From Agapanthus africanus (taxonomy: Eukaryota > Streptophyta > Magnoliopsida > Asparagales > Amaryllidaceae), in contig CM057338.1 of NCBI GenBank assembly GCA_030015575.1, positions 634,128,189 through 634,192,188 of the forward strand: a stretch of 64,000 bases of DNA. Direction: 5' to 3'. Under the pieces are notes generated by a model, which ran no database searches, had not been told where the DNA came from, and worked only from the letters and a program-made list of their open reading frames with translations. Of this stretch, positions 48,951 through 58,802 are shown piece after piece. The first letter of the stretch is position 1; the number at the start of each line of letters is the position of its first letter. A program made the position numbers and the translations under genes.

Positions 48951-51627
48951 TGTAGGGTTCCTAGGCACACTAATGAGGTCTCACAAGGCATCAACCATGC
49001 CAAATTCAAAATTTTCCGGTGCCGAGAAACCCTAAACTAGATCGTTAATTAGAGAATAGGCGAAACTCCAAGCTAGTAAACAACTTTACTGCTAAGTGAA
49101 AGAGACTACAACCATTGTAGATCCGGTCCTCCACTTCCTTAGCTCCATGATGATTTCCCTCCGCTGCGATCATCGGATCCTGGACTCTAGCGATGGTTTC
49201 GTCGAAGAAATGATCGGGCTAGGTCGTCGACTTCGATGCCGAATATGATCTACGTCGAGGCAACTCAAGATCAAGCTCCAACTTCACCAAGTCAAGAAAC
49301 TTGTGAAGAAAACACCCTATACTACTTGGCAAGTGATAGAGGATGAAGAAATAGGAAGTGGGTTCACTTTGGATTTGGATTTCTCACTTGGACTCATCAC
49401 TCAGACATTTTCAAGAAAAGGTTTTCTTTCTTCTTGAAGAAGAAGAAGAAGAAAGAATAAGAATGAATTAAAATCCAAAAAGAAAATGAAGTGATGGTTA
49501 TCATTTAGCAACCATGGGTGAGTTAACAAGTGTAGAGAATAAACTAGGGTTAAAGTAAATGGTTAGGGTTAAGGAAAGAAACAAAATGGTCAAACCCTTT
49601 TCAAAGCTTCATGAAGCTTCAAGTGAAAACAAAAGAAGCAACCATTTTCTTTCTTGCCAAAAAAATAAATGAAAAGAAATAAATAAATAAGTAAATCATA
49701 CGCTAACCATTAAACCTAATCATGGTTTAATCATACACACCTAAGTTTGCATGTATCATCAAATATGATACAAACTAGTACACAAAACTATATCATATAT
49801 ACTATGTGCACATGAAGTGAGAAAATCCATCTTAAGTGAACCAATGCTAGTTAATGCAAAGTAATATATCAAATATATAATTATACATTAAATCATTAAA
49901 TCAACACTTGATTTAATGATCCGGTCATATCGCATATCACCGACTAATATCCAATGTATCGACTTATCGAATCAATCATCGATTCGATAACTAGGTTATA
50001 TCGCATACAACCAATCGATACATTCATCGCGAGAATAGAATACGGTATCACATACACGCATTATTCTCGGTCCCGCACATATGTCATATGCGCTCCTATT
50101 TCGTTTTGCTTGAGCCAGGAAACCTCTGTGTAGGACTCTAAAGACTCGTCAATACGCCGGCAGCAGGTGATGATCATATCAAACACCCAGAAGCCGCAAG
50201 CGGTCTGCTAAACGTAACGGCCACCCGGGTATTGAGCGATCAGAAGATCAACGAGCAAGCCCGCTCACACTCCTGTGAATCCAACCAGTAACACTTATCG
50301 CACAGTCCGGTCTGATCGTCCGATATGTCGCATATCTCGCCTAGGCGTGGTAAACGTCAGACCCCAGTAGCTTGATAAGTCGTGTCGATATGAAGTCTAT
50401 AACAGTTCGAGAAACTACTGGCAACACTTACCAGTAAATCTCAGCAACCCTGGCCAGGGATTTATGGTTATAGCCAATCGAACACAGCGCAACATCAACT
50501 CCCTATACCGGGAGAGACGAATCCCCTCCTATCGCTCATTGCCTCCATGTTGTTAGTGTATATGCCCTAGAGGCCATTACTGTATCATACTAGTTTGTAT
50601 ATTACTTAATGGATGCTTGGGATATTCACCTTGTATATACAATCTTGCTCAAAATAGTAGTATGCTACTTGGTTTGTTTCTACTTCAATGTGTACTTGTG
50701 TTTATTTCAGTATATCACTTATACGCATTAGTGGAGCCCATAGGATCTTTGCTTGATTACCAGCGTTGTGATGGCAGTCACACCAGTGGGGGCTGGGTAA
50801 TCTATAAGCACATCCTTATTCAGGTCCCTGGTCGCAGGACTATCGAGACAGGGCATCGATACTCCGGAGTAGACCAGCGCATGCGCTTCTCATCCCAGTG
50901 TGGGAGACGGTCTGTCCCACAGCCGTCAGTACGTCGTACTTGAGATAGTATGCGGGTGCTCGTTAGGTTACGGGTACACTGGACAGGACTCGTCGGGAAC
51001 TGACTAGTTGGTATTATACCTATCGTCAGTTATCAGTTCCCAGGTGACATGAGTACAGCTTAGTCCGCTGACTTGACACTGTCACTTCGCCTCGGGTGTG
51101 TTCCCACTGTACTTTGATCACTACCCTACCACGGCTCAAAGGAGTCGTGCAAACAGGTGGTGGTTGGGTGCAGTCCCGAAGCACTTGGAGGCAGTGACGG
51201 TTAGACAGGATTCGTCTCTCCCGGTATTGGGGGTTGACATCGCGCTGTGTCTAGGAGAGCCATTACACGAGTAGTCCCTGGCCAGGGCAAACGAGATATA
51301 CTGGTAGGTTTCCAGTGTTATCTCAGGGTGTTTTGGGCTTCGCTCCGGCACGACTTGTACCGCTATTGGGGGACTGACGTTTACCGCCCCCTAGGCCCGC
51401 CATGCGATGTATCAGACGAACAGACCGGACTGTACGGAGAATGTCACACTCAGGCTCAGTAGGAGTTCAGATGGGTTTCGCCTCGTCGGTCTTCTTGTCG
51501 GCATTACCTGGGGACCGTTACGCACAGCTAGTGCCGCTTGCGGTCTGTGGTTAAACCCACTGCCAGCGTAGTGTCGAGTCTTTAGAGTCCCACACAGAAA
51601 GCTTTTCGCCTTTAGGCAAAAGAGTAG

Positions 51628-51667
51628 AGGTCGCATGGTATTGCGACAGGTCGCATGGTTTTGCGAC
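51628..51667 (+). repeat. 20-bp tandem hairpin repeat in the Copia-B LTR
   Basis: Two adjacent units differ at one base, each with stem GTCGCA/TGCGAC and loop TGGTAT or TGGTTT. Copia-A has one unit, with stem GCCGTA/TACGGC. The 3' LTR copy is at 59880-59919. Confidence 0.9.
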
Positions 51668-51851
51668 AGGGTTCGGTCACATCCGTGCACTTGTGCACGT
51701 ACAGTGTCCGGACAGTTTACACTAGCAGGCTTTGGTTTAAGCCAGATCCTAGTGTACCTTATGGGATTGGATTTATCCAGTTTGCATTCGTGTTCCTCGG
51801 AACGCGGATGCGGGTGTGTATGCACAGTTGACAGGGAGGCAGAGGCAGTGG

Positions 51852-51917
51852 ATTCTCATTAGGGTTGTTGACAGTTGACCGTTGACTTTTGACTTTTTGC
51901 TCAACCCTAATGAGAAT
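51852..51917. repeat. 16-bp perfect inverted repeat in the Copia-B LTR
   Basis: ATTCTCATTAGGGTTG and CAACCCTAATGAGAAT are separated by 34 bases that hold three of the W-boxes. The 3' LTR copy is at 60104-60169. Confidence 0.9.
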
Positions 51918-52060
51918 ATGATTTGTGATTAACTATTATATTAATTAAGTATTATGGTGATATGGTTGTTGACTTGTTGACTTTTGTTGACTTGTTGACT
52001 TTGGTGACTTGTTGACTTTTGTTGACTTGTTGACCGGTTGACTAGGCTTGACTAGTTGAC
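51866..52060 (+). promoter_or_regulatory. W-box cluster in the Copia-B 5' LTR
   Basis: Thirteen TTGACY words plus one TTGACA occur within about 195 bases, many spaced 8-12 bases apart. TTGACC/T is the known binding core of plant WRKY factors, which act in defence and wounding responses. Use as an inducible LTR promoter is inference. The 3' LTR copy is at about 60118-60312. Confidence 0.6.
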
Positions 52061-52322
52061 CATCATGATGACCATGGTTATCATTTCATGCCAAAGACTT
52101 TTTTCTTGCTTGCTTTTTTGAGTAAAATGAGTGCATGATATGATAACCTTATGGTTGCTTCTAACCATCACCAAAAGACTTTTTTGATATGATGAGTTAT
52201 GATCACTTTGGATTATGAGAGGGTGAAAGGAAAAAGAGAGCCTCATTCTTTCTTGCTCATTCTCTCTCTTGTTCTTGAGCTCTCCTCTTGCTCTCACCCT
52301 CAACCTCTTGCTCCCTCTCTTG

Positions 52323-52369
52323 ATCTATGGTTCTCTTGTCTCATGAGTTGAGAATCAAGAACCATAGAT
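52323..52369. repeat. Inverted repeat in the Copia-B LTR
   Basis: ATCTATGGTTCT (52323-52334) and AGAACCATAGAT (52358-52369) pair perfectly over 12 bp, and the stem can extend inward past a 2-base bulge. The 3' LTR copy is at 60575-60621. Confidence 0.85.
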
Positions 52370-52740
52370 AAAATCCCATTCTAAATCATCTCTACTCATT
52401 CTAGTTCACTAGGTTTAGCAAACCAAGTGAGCTAGTTTCTTCAAAGACCGAAGAAGGAGCTAAAGGTTGGAGCTTTCAAGTGGATCTATCTTCGGCGTAC
52501 GGAGACGACGAGAAGGAGCCATCGGATCACCACCGGAGCTTGAAGACGAAGGAGTTCAAGACAAACTAGGTATAACCATCTCTATCCGAGTAGCTAAATA
52601 TCTTTAGCTTAGTATGCTAGTTTTAGTTTAGGTAAAGATCCCGACCTAGCTTAGTCCATGTTGCCTCTTGCGTTAAAATTTTGATTTTATACCGTTTCCG
52701 CCTCCCCGTAAGAACCGGGGGTCGCAACGTGGACTTACAG

Positions 52741-52753
52741 TGGTATCAGAGCC
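52741..52753 (+). other. Copia-B primer binding site (initiator tRNA-Met)
   Basis: TGGTATCAGAGCC starts two bases after the last LTR base, complementary to the 3' end of initiator tRNA-Met. Confidence 0.96.
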
Positions 52754-54837
52754 TAACTAAACTTAAACTAGCTTGGTAGTGAAGTGTAACGAAGTTCGGA
52801 ACCGGAAAAATCCAAAAACCAAACTTTTACAAAATCTGAGTTTCTGTTGAAATTTTTTCTGGTCAAAATGAAAAACTTTATACTCCTAAATTCGTCTCAG
52901 GGTTTTGTGTGAACACCCAAGAAAAACGATGCAGTAAGTCCTCCAATCCGCCGCCCATCCGCCGCGTGAACCCCGTTTCCGCCGCGGAAGCGCCGCGTAC
53001 TGTAGTCCTCTGTGCATCGTTTTTCGTGCAGTGTGTGTCTGTGTTGGTTTTGGGATTTTTGATATATATTATATGTGCCCAGATTTTCCAGAAAAGAAAT
53101 TTCCTTTTGGGGTCCTATAATTCCGTATTTTTCCGAACTTCACTGCACTTTGACTATGATGGTTATATCTGTGATGTTTGCATGTATTGAACGTCGGCCA
53201 ATCGCTATAAGTCGATTGGTCGGGGTTATACATGATCTGTAATGTGCTGGAATGTGTATATAAATATGTTGGATTGTCGCGGGTGAATAGCCGGGGGTTG
53301 TGAGACGAGAGTTTTCTTTTCTTGCAATTCATGTAAATTTGTAAATTGATGTAATAATTATTTGTATGGCCGCACAACCGGGTCGGGGTTGTAGCCGCCA
53401 TTGTATAATTTCTTTTTACTGTTTTTGCTCCTAGGATAGACCCATGGAGGGGTGCACAAACTACCGGGTATGCCGAAGTGTCGAGTGGCCTACTCATGGA
53501 GATGAGGGAGGTTGCTACGCTTCGGGTACTTGGCGGGTAGTTTGCCGCACCCGTAGGGGTCTTGGGTGGGGTTTTGGCTATTCACCGCGACCGTGTAATC
53601 TGTTTTTGTTACAGGCTCGTACAAATTACAGATTCCTAGTATATCCAATGTATTTATCTGTGATCTGAAATGTTTATCATTGCAGTATATCTATATATGA
53701 TATTATTTAGGCGTTGCTTATGTTTTACAGACGCGCTAGCCCAGCCCCCGCTCTGTCGTTAGTTAAGTAACCTAACGGGTAATGACGGGGCCCCGTGGCG
53801 AATGCGAATGGCATAAGCGTACGTCATATTTTGGTTGTTTTCTGCAATGGTAGGATTAAATGATGGGACGCATTAAAAGAACTAATGCAAGAATATCACG
53901 CATTAAAAGAACTAATGCAAGATAATAAACCAAGTTAAAGTCGTTGGAACACTTTCGAAAAACCACTCGGTTCTTTTCAAAAACAACTTTTAAATGCGGA
54001 GCTTGAGCCACTCCTTTTAAAAGCTATCTCGTTCCATCGACCAAATCAAGTTCACTACGTTCACGGTTTTGCCAAAACCATCCGTAGCCCTCCATCATTT
54101 CAGTTAAATATTCGGTAGTATTCAAGCTATGTATTTTGACCTCACGCCAAGGCATAGTGATTGGTAGCTGCCGGATATTTATCTGTTGCATAGATAGAAT
54201 GCGTTGGTTTGAGACAGTCGTACTGCCATTTTGGCCTACGTCAAGGGTATGTACGGGTGGGTTCAAATTAACCTGGATAATGATGGGACGAACTTGACAT
54301 GTGACTTATGACATTTTGACCTCACGCCAAGGTCATAAGAGCATGGGGCAAAAATCCACATCGGGAGTTTCATAAGTACTGAAACTTGCTAGATTTGCAT
54401 ACCATTTGGAGTGTGATGATTCTGGTAGGATTCCTTCAGTTTCGTCACGCGATGATATTTGGATCCCGATCCTACTGTGAGTATATGCTACTCCTCGGGA
54501 AATTTCTCACTTAACGATCAATGCTATAAACCTAGTAGGTGCCTAGAAAGGTATTAGCGGGGCTACGCCCCCAGGGAAAAGAGGTTCTTTAATTAAGGAA
54601 CTTCGCGAAAGCGTTGGAAAACCTCCCTCGAAGTACCGACACCGGCCTGGCTGAACGGTTAAGCAAGTATTGTACGGTGGGATTGATCCTGACTAATTCT
54701 TCCTTTATGGTTTGAGGAGGGATTCGAGAAACAGTGGGAGCCATCCTGTTTAGACAAACTAAAAACCACTCTAAACTTGCAAGAGCATCATGCTGAGTGT
54801 TTCTTCTTCTCTCTCCTAATTGCAGCGACCAATCGTC
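52754..54837 (+). other. Copia-B untranslated leader
   Basis: About 2.1 kb without a supported gene, as long as the known BARE leader. It holds a diverged GC-rich twin motif (about 52948-52997), a conserved inverted repeat (53757-53777), a 23-base motif present three times (54133, 54228 and 54313) and the leader module shared with Athila (54506-54655). The end CTCCTAATTGCAG at about 54812-54824 resembles a splice acceptor, 14 bases before the first ATG of gag. Confidence 0.85.
54506..54655 (+). other. Leader module shared with Athila (Copia-B copy)
   Basis: The core 54589-54618 is identical to the Athila and Copia-A cores. The preceding stem is GGGGC/GCCCC with a TAC loop, one pair longer than in Copia-A. 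Confidence 0.87.
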
Positions 54838-57800
54838 ATGACTGGACTTAAGTTACTCCTAGATAAAAACAAACTGACAGGGCCAAACTACAAAGATTGG
54901 CTCAGGAATGTCAAGATAGCAATCACTTATGACAAGCTGGGGTATCTTCTTACCACCAAAGCTCCCCCTGTCCCTGGTCCAACTTCCAGCGTCGCGGATA
55001 AGGAAATCCGTAAGACTTGGGAGATTGATAGCGCGAAGGCCAAATGCCTCCTGCTTGCCTCGATGGACAACGAACATCAGAGGAGGCATGAGAATATGGA
55101 CATGGAGTCCATATTGCTCCATACAAAAGAACTGTATGGAGAGCAATCACGTATCGCAAGATACGAAGCGTCGAAAAAGTTGTTTTCGACAAGAATGGCC
55201 GTCGGATCATCAGTAGCCGAGCATGTGCTAAAGATGATCGGCTTCATTGAGGAGCTCGCTGACCTAGGGATCACATTGGAGAGTGAGCTATATACGGATA
55301 TAGTTCTCCAGTCCCTTCCTTCCACTTACGCCCAGTTTATACTGAACTTCAACCTACAAGAAAAAGAGGTTGAACTATCAGAGCTCCTCAACATGCTGAG
55401 GAGCGCAGAGGGCACCCTACAGAAAGGTAGGGAAACATCCACTTTGTTTGTAGGAGGATCATCTTCTTCTAGGTCCAAGGCGAAAGCCAAGGGAAAGAAG
55501 AAGAAGGCCCCCGCCAAACCAAGGGGCGGTGTTAGTAAAGTGGATACGAAGGGAAAAGGTAAAGCAACAAAGATAGCGGGGAAGCTTGTGGATAAGGAAG
55601 AATGCTTCTATTGTCATAAGAAAGGACACTGGAAGAATGATTGCAGGGCCTGGAAGGCCAGAACACAGGAATTGAAGCAGGTTGCAGCTTCAGCTTCAGG
55701 TGTGTATGTTATTGAAAATTGTCTTTCAATAAACTCTACTTCCTGGGTATTGGATACCGGATCAGGATCTCATATCTGTAATTCTTTGCAGGCGTTGAGA
55801 AACCGTAGGGTTTTGAAGGCAGGTGACATGACCCTCAGAGTTGCAAACGGAGCTAGCATGGATGCTAAAGCCGTGGGGGACTATCACCTGGGAATGTCAG
55901 ATGGACATGTTTTGGTATTGCGTAATTGCTTTTTTGTCCCCAACGCAACTTGTAATATCATTTCTGTATCTTTAGTTTCTAAAGAAGGTTATGAATTTGC
56001 GTTTGTAAGTAATGTTGTAAACATTCACCTTAATCAAGTTTTGATTGGGTCAGGTACATTGAGTAATGGTATATACGTGTTAAACCAACCACAGATTTTC
56101 AACGTCCAGAATACACACAAAAGAAAGTCTCCAGAAATAAATCAGACTTTCTTATGGCATTGTAGATTGGGTCACATCAATGAGAGAAGGTTGACTAAGT
56201 TACATACAGAAGGATATTTGAATGCGTTCGAATATCAATCGTATGCCACTTGTCAATCTTGTCTCAAAGGAAAGATGACAAAGACTCCATTTACTGGACA
56301 AGGAGTAAGAGCGAGCGAGCTCTTGGGACTCGTACATAGTGACGTGTGCGGTCCAATGTCTACACATGCCCGAAGCGGACATTCTTACTTCATTACTTTT
56401 ACGGATGACTTCTCAAGGTACGGTTATGTCTTCCTAATGAAACATAAGTCCGAGGCCTTTGGAAAATTCCAGGAGTATAAGAATGAAGTAGAGAAACAGA
56501 CCGGCAAAAGTATTAAGATTCTAAGATCGGATCGAGGTGGAGAATACTTAAGTGCCGAATTCCTGGACTATTTAAAAGAGAACGGAATTCTCTCTCAGCT
56601 TACTCCTCCATACACCCCGCAACATAACGGTGTATCGGAGAGACGGAACCGCACCCTATTGGATATGGTGCGGTCCATGATGAGTAACGCTGAGTTGCCG
56701 CGATCATTCTGGGGATATGCGCTAGAATCAGCAGCATACCTTTTGAACCGAGTTCCGACTAAGACTGTGCCTACCACCCCATATGAAATGTGGAGTGGGA
56801 AGAAACCCTATCTTCAATACCTGAAGATCTGGGGATGTCCAGCTTTTGTCAAAAAGCAGCATGCGGACAAACTCGAGGCACGCTCAGTACTGTGCAAGTT
56901 TGTGGGATACTCAAAGAACACCAGGGGGTATCTTTTCTACTACGCAGAGGAACAAAAAGTCCTTGTTTCTCGTAATGCCCACTTTCTAGAACACCAGTTC
57001 TTGGAAAAGGAAATTAGTGGGAGCGCAGTGGAACTGGAAGAAATTCCGGAACCACAGACTGTTACTGAAAGCTTGGTAGAACCAGAGGGTTCAACAGAAC
57101 AGGACATTCCTACGCCGCTCCGCAGAAGTAGTAGGCAGTCTCATCCGCCCGAGAGATACTACGGTTTTCTCATAGACGGGGATAGAGAGGATTGCATCAT
57201 AGATTATGATGAGCCTACTAGCTTCCAGCAGGCCGTTCAGAGCGTTGACTCAGTGAAATGGCTGGATGCAATGCGGACCGAAATGGAGTCCATGTACACC
57301 AACAAGGTATGGACGTTGGACATTGCTCCAGACGGGGTAAAACCCGTAGGATGCAAGTGGATCTTCAAAAGGAAGATTGGTGTAGATGGACAGGTTGAGA
57401 CCTATAAAGCTAGGCTGGTAGCAAAGGGTTTTCGTCAAAGACCTGGCTTGGACTACGACGAAACCTTTTCTCCAGTAGCCATGCTGAAATCCATTCGGAT
57501 CCTTCTTGCCATTGCTGCCTTCCACGATTATGAGATCTGGCAAATGGACCTAAAGACAGCTTTTCTAAATGAAAATTTAGAGGAGTGTGTCTATATGGAC
57601 CAGCCAGAGGGTTTCATTCAGAGTGGGAGCAGCGGAAAGGTGTGCAAGTTGCTTAAGTCCATCTATGGACTAAAGCAGGCATCGCGGAGTTGGAACATCT
57701 GCTTTGATGAGACGGTCAAAGAATTTGGCTTTATCAAAAATCCAGATGAACCATGCATCTATAGTAGATTTGTAGCGAGAACTGTAGTATTCCTCGTTTT

Positions 57801-58788
57801 ATACGTGGATGACATTCTCTTAATAGGAAATGACATTCCTATGCTACAATCTGTCAAGGGGTTCTTGTCACACAGGTTCTCCATGAAAGACCTGGGTGAT
57901 GCCTCATACATTCTGGGTATCCGGATCTACCGTGACAGATCCAAGAGGATATTAGGACTTTCACAGTCCAGGTACATCGACACCATACTGAAGAGGTTCA
58001 GTATGGAAGATTCCAAGCGCGGTAACCTACCGGCTTGTCACGGGATCACCCTCTCTAAAGAGATGTCTCCCAAGACTGATTTGGAGAGGGATCGCATGTC
58101 TATTATACCCTACGCTTCTGCGGTAGGCTCTATAATGTATGCGATGTTGTGTACCAGACCGGATGTAGCTTATGCACTGAGTGTGGTAAGCCGGTATCAG
58201 TCTAACCCTGGGGAGAAACACTGGATAGCGGTAAAGAACATTCTCAAGTACCTGAGAAGGACTAAGGAGATGTTCTTGGTGTATGGCGGAAAGGACCTCC
58301 AGATCGAGGCCTTTGCTGACTCCAGCTTCCAGAGTGACAAGGATGATTCCAAGTCCATGTCGGGTTTTGTCTTTACCCTCAATGGAGGGGCGGTGTGTTG
58401 GAAGAGTTCCAAACAGGAAACCGTTGCAGACTCGACGATGGAAGCGGAATACATCGCTGCATCTGATGCCGCAAAAGAAGCTGTCTGGATGAGGAAGTTC
58501 TTGAAAGAACTTCAGGTGGTTCCGTCCATTGTTGATCCAATACCTCTGTATTGCGACAACAACGGGGCTATAGCATTAGCGAAGGAACCCAGGTCCCATC
58601 AGAGATCCAGGCACATCTTGAGGCGGTATCACCTGATCAGGGAGATCGTAGATCGCCAGGAGATCGAGGTTCGGAGAGTCGCTTCAGAAGATAACACTGC
58701 TGATCCATTCACCAAGGCCCTGCCCCAGACTCAGTTCGAGCGGCTGATCGAGATGATAGGTCTTCGATACGCCAGTACATGGCCTTAG
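54838..58788 (+). CDS. Copia-B gag-pol polyprotein (looks whole, 1,316 residues)
   Basis: One frame from the first ATG to TAG. Parts in order: gag (1-250) with a lysine-rich stretch at about 220-250; CCHC zinc knuckle (C256, C259, H264, C269) for RNA packaging; aspartic protease with DTGSG (D306); integrase with an HHCC zinc-binding part (about 440-485) and catalytic D502, D565 and E601 (35 residues between the last two); reverse transcriptase (about 820-1,060) with YVDD at 989-992; and RNase H to about 1,290. Protease-integrase-RT order is diagnostic of copia. Length is as expected for the Angela lineage. The open frame also reads upstream of the ATG for a few codons without another ATG. Gag and pol share one frame; how gag is made in excess is not visible. 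Confidence 0.95.
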   Translation: MTGLKLLLDKNKLTGPNYKDWLRNVKIAITYDKLGYLLTTKAPPVPGPTSSVADKEIRKTWEIDSAKAKCLLLASMDNEHQRRHENMDMESILLHTKELYGEQSRIARYEASKKLFSTRMAVGSSVAEHVLKMIGFIEELADLGITLESELYTDIVLQSLPSTYAQFILNFNLQEKEVELSELLNMLRSAEGTLQKGRETSTLFVGGSSSSRSKAKAKGKKKKAPAKPRGGVSKVDTKGKGKATKIAGKLVDKEECFYCHKKGHWKNDCRAWKARTQELKQVAASASGVYVIENCLSINSTSWVLDTGSGSHICNSLQALRNRRVLKAGDMTLRVANGASMDAKAVGDYHLGMSDGHVLVLRNCFFVPNATCNIISVSLVSKEGYEFAFVSNVVNIHLNQVLIGSGTLSNGIYVLNQPQIFNVQNTHKRKSPEINQTFLWHCRLGHINERRLTKLHTEGYLNAFEYQSYATCQSCLKGKMTKTPFTGQGVRASELLGLVHSDVCGPMSTHARSGHSYFITFTDDFSRYGYVFLMKHKSEAFGKFQEYKNEVEKQTGKSIKILRSDRGGEYLSAEFLDYLKENGILSQLTPPYTPQHNGVSERRNRTLLDMVRSMMSNAELPRSFWGYALESAAYLLNRVPTKTVPTTPYEMWSGKKPYLQYLKIWGCPAFVKKQHADKLEARSVLCKFVGYSKNTRGYLFYYAEEQKVLVSRNAHFLEHQFLEKEISGSAVELEEIPEPQTVTESLVEPEGSTEQDIPTPLRRSSRQSHPPERYYGFLIDGDREDCIIDYDEPTSFQQAVQSVDSVKWLDAMRTEMESMYTNKVWTLDIAPDGVKPVGCKWIFKRKIGVDGQVETYKARLVAKGFRQRPGLDYDETFSPVAMLKSIRILLAIAAFHDYEIWQMDLKTAFLNENLEECVYMDQPEGFIQSGSSGKVCKLLKSIYGLKQASRSWNICFDETVKEFGFIKNPDEPCIYSRFVARTVVFLVLYVDDILLIGNDIPMLQSVKGFLSHRFSMKDLGDASYILGIRIYRDRSKRILGLSQSRYIDTILKRFSMEDSKRGNLPACHGITLSKEMSPKTDLERDRMSIIPYASAVGSIMYAMLCTRPDVAYALSVVSRYQSNPGEKHWIAVKNILKYLRRTKEMFLVYGGKDLQIEAFADSSFQSDKDDSKSMSGFVFTLNGGAVCWKSSKQETVADSTMEAEYIAASDAAKEAVWMRKFLKELQVVPSIVDPIPLYCDNNGAIALAKEPRSHQRSRHILRRYHLIREIVDRQEIEVRRVASEDNTADPFTKALPQTQFERLIEMIGLRYASTWP

Positions 58789-58791
58789 TGC

Positions 58792-58801
58792 AAGTGGGAG
58801 A
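58792..58801 (+). other. Copia-B polypurine tract
   Basis: AAGTGGGAGA lies one base before the 3' LTR, three codon-lengths after the gag-pol stop. Confidence 0.85.
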
Positions 58802-58802
58802 T

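Larger units (their letters stand above)
50551..52739 (+). repeat. Copia-B 5' LTR (2,189 bp)
   Basis: It starts TGTTAGTGTATATGCCC and ends GACTTACA. It contains a 20-bp tandem repeat with hairpins (51628-51667), a 16-bp-arm inverted repeat (51852-51917), a dense W-box cluster (about 51866-52060) and another inverted repeat (52323-52369). I could not assign a TATA box with confidence. Confidence 0.95.

Noticed and set aside
51412-51825. 137-codon minus-strand frame identical at 59664-60077
   Set aside because: It is antisense to the structured middle of the Copia-B LTR. Identity reflects the youth of the LTR pair, and no protein family is recognisable.
51961-52060. TTGACTTG-type repeat read as satellite DNA
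   Set aside because: It is short, confined to the LTR at matching positions in both copies and shared in weaker form with Copia-A, so it is part of the LTR.
52741-52753. tRNA-like matches at primer sites
   Set aside because: Only 12-18 bases match the 3' end of a tRNA in complement; these are primer binding sites, not tRNA genes.
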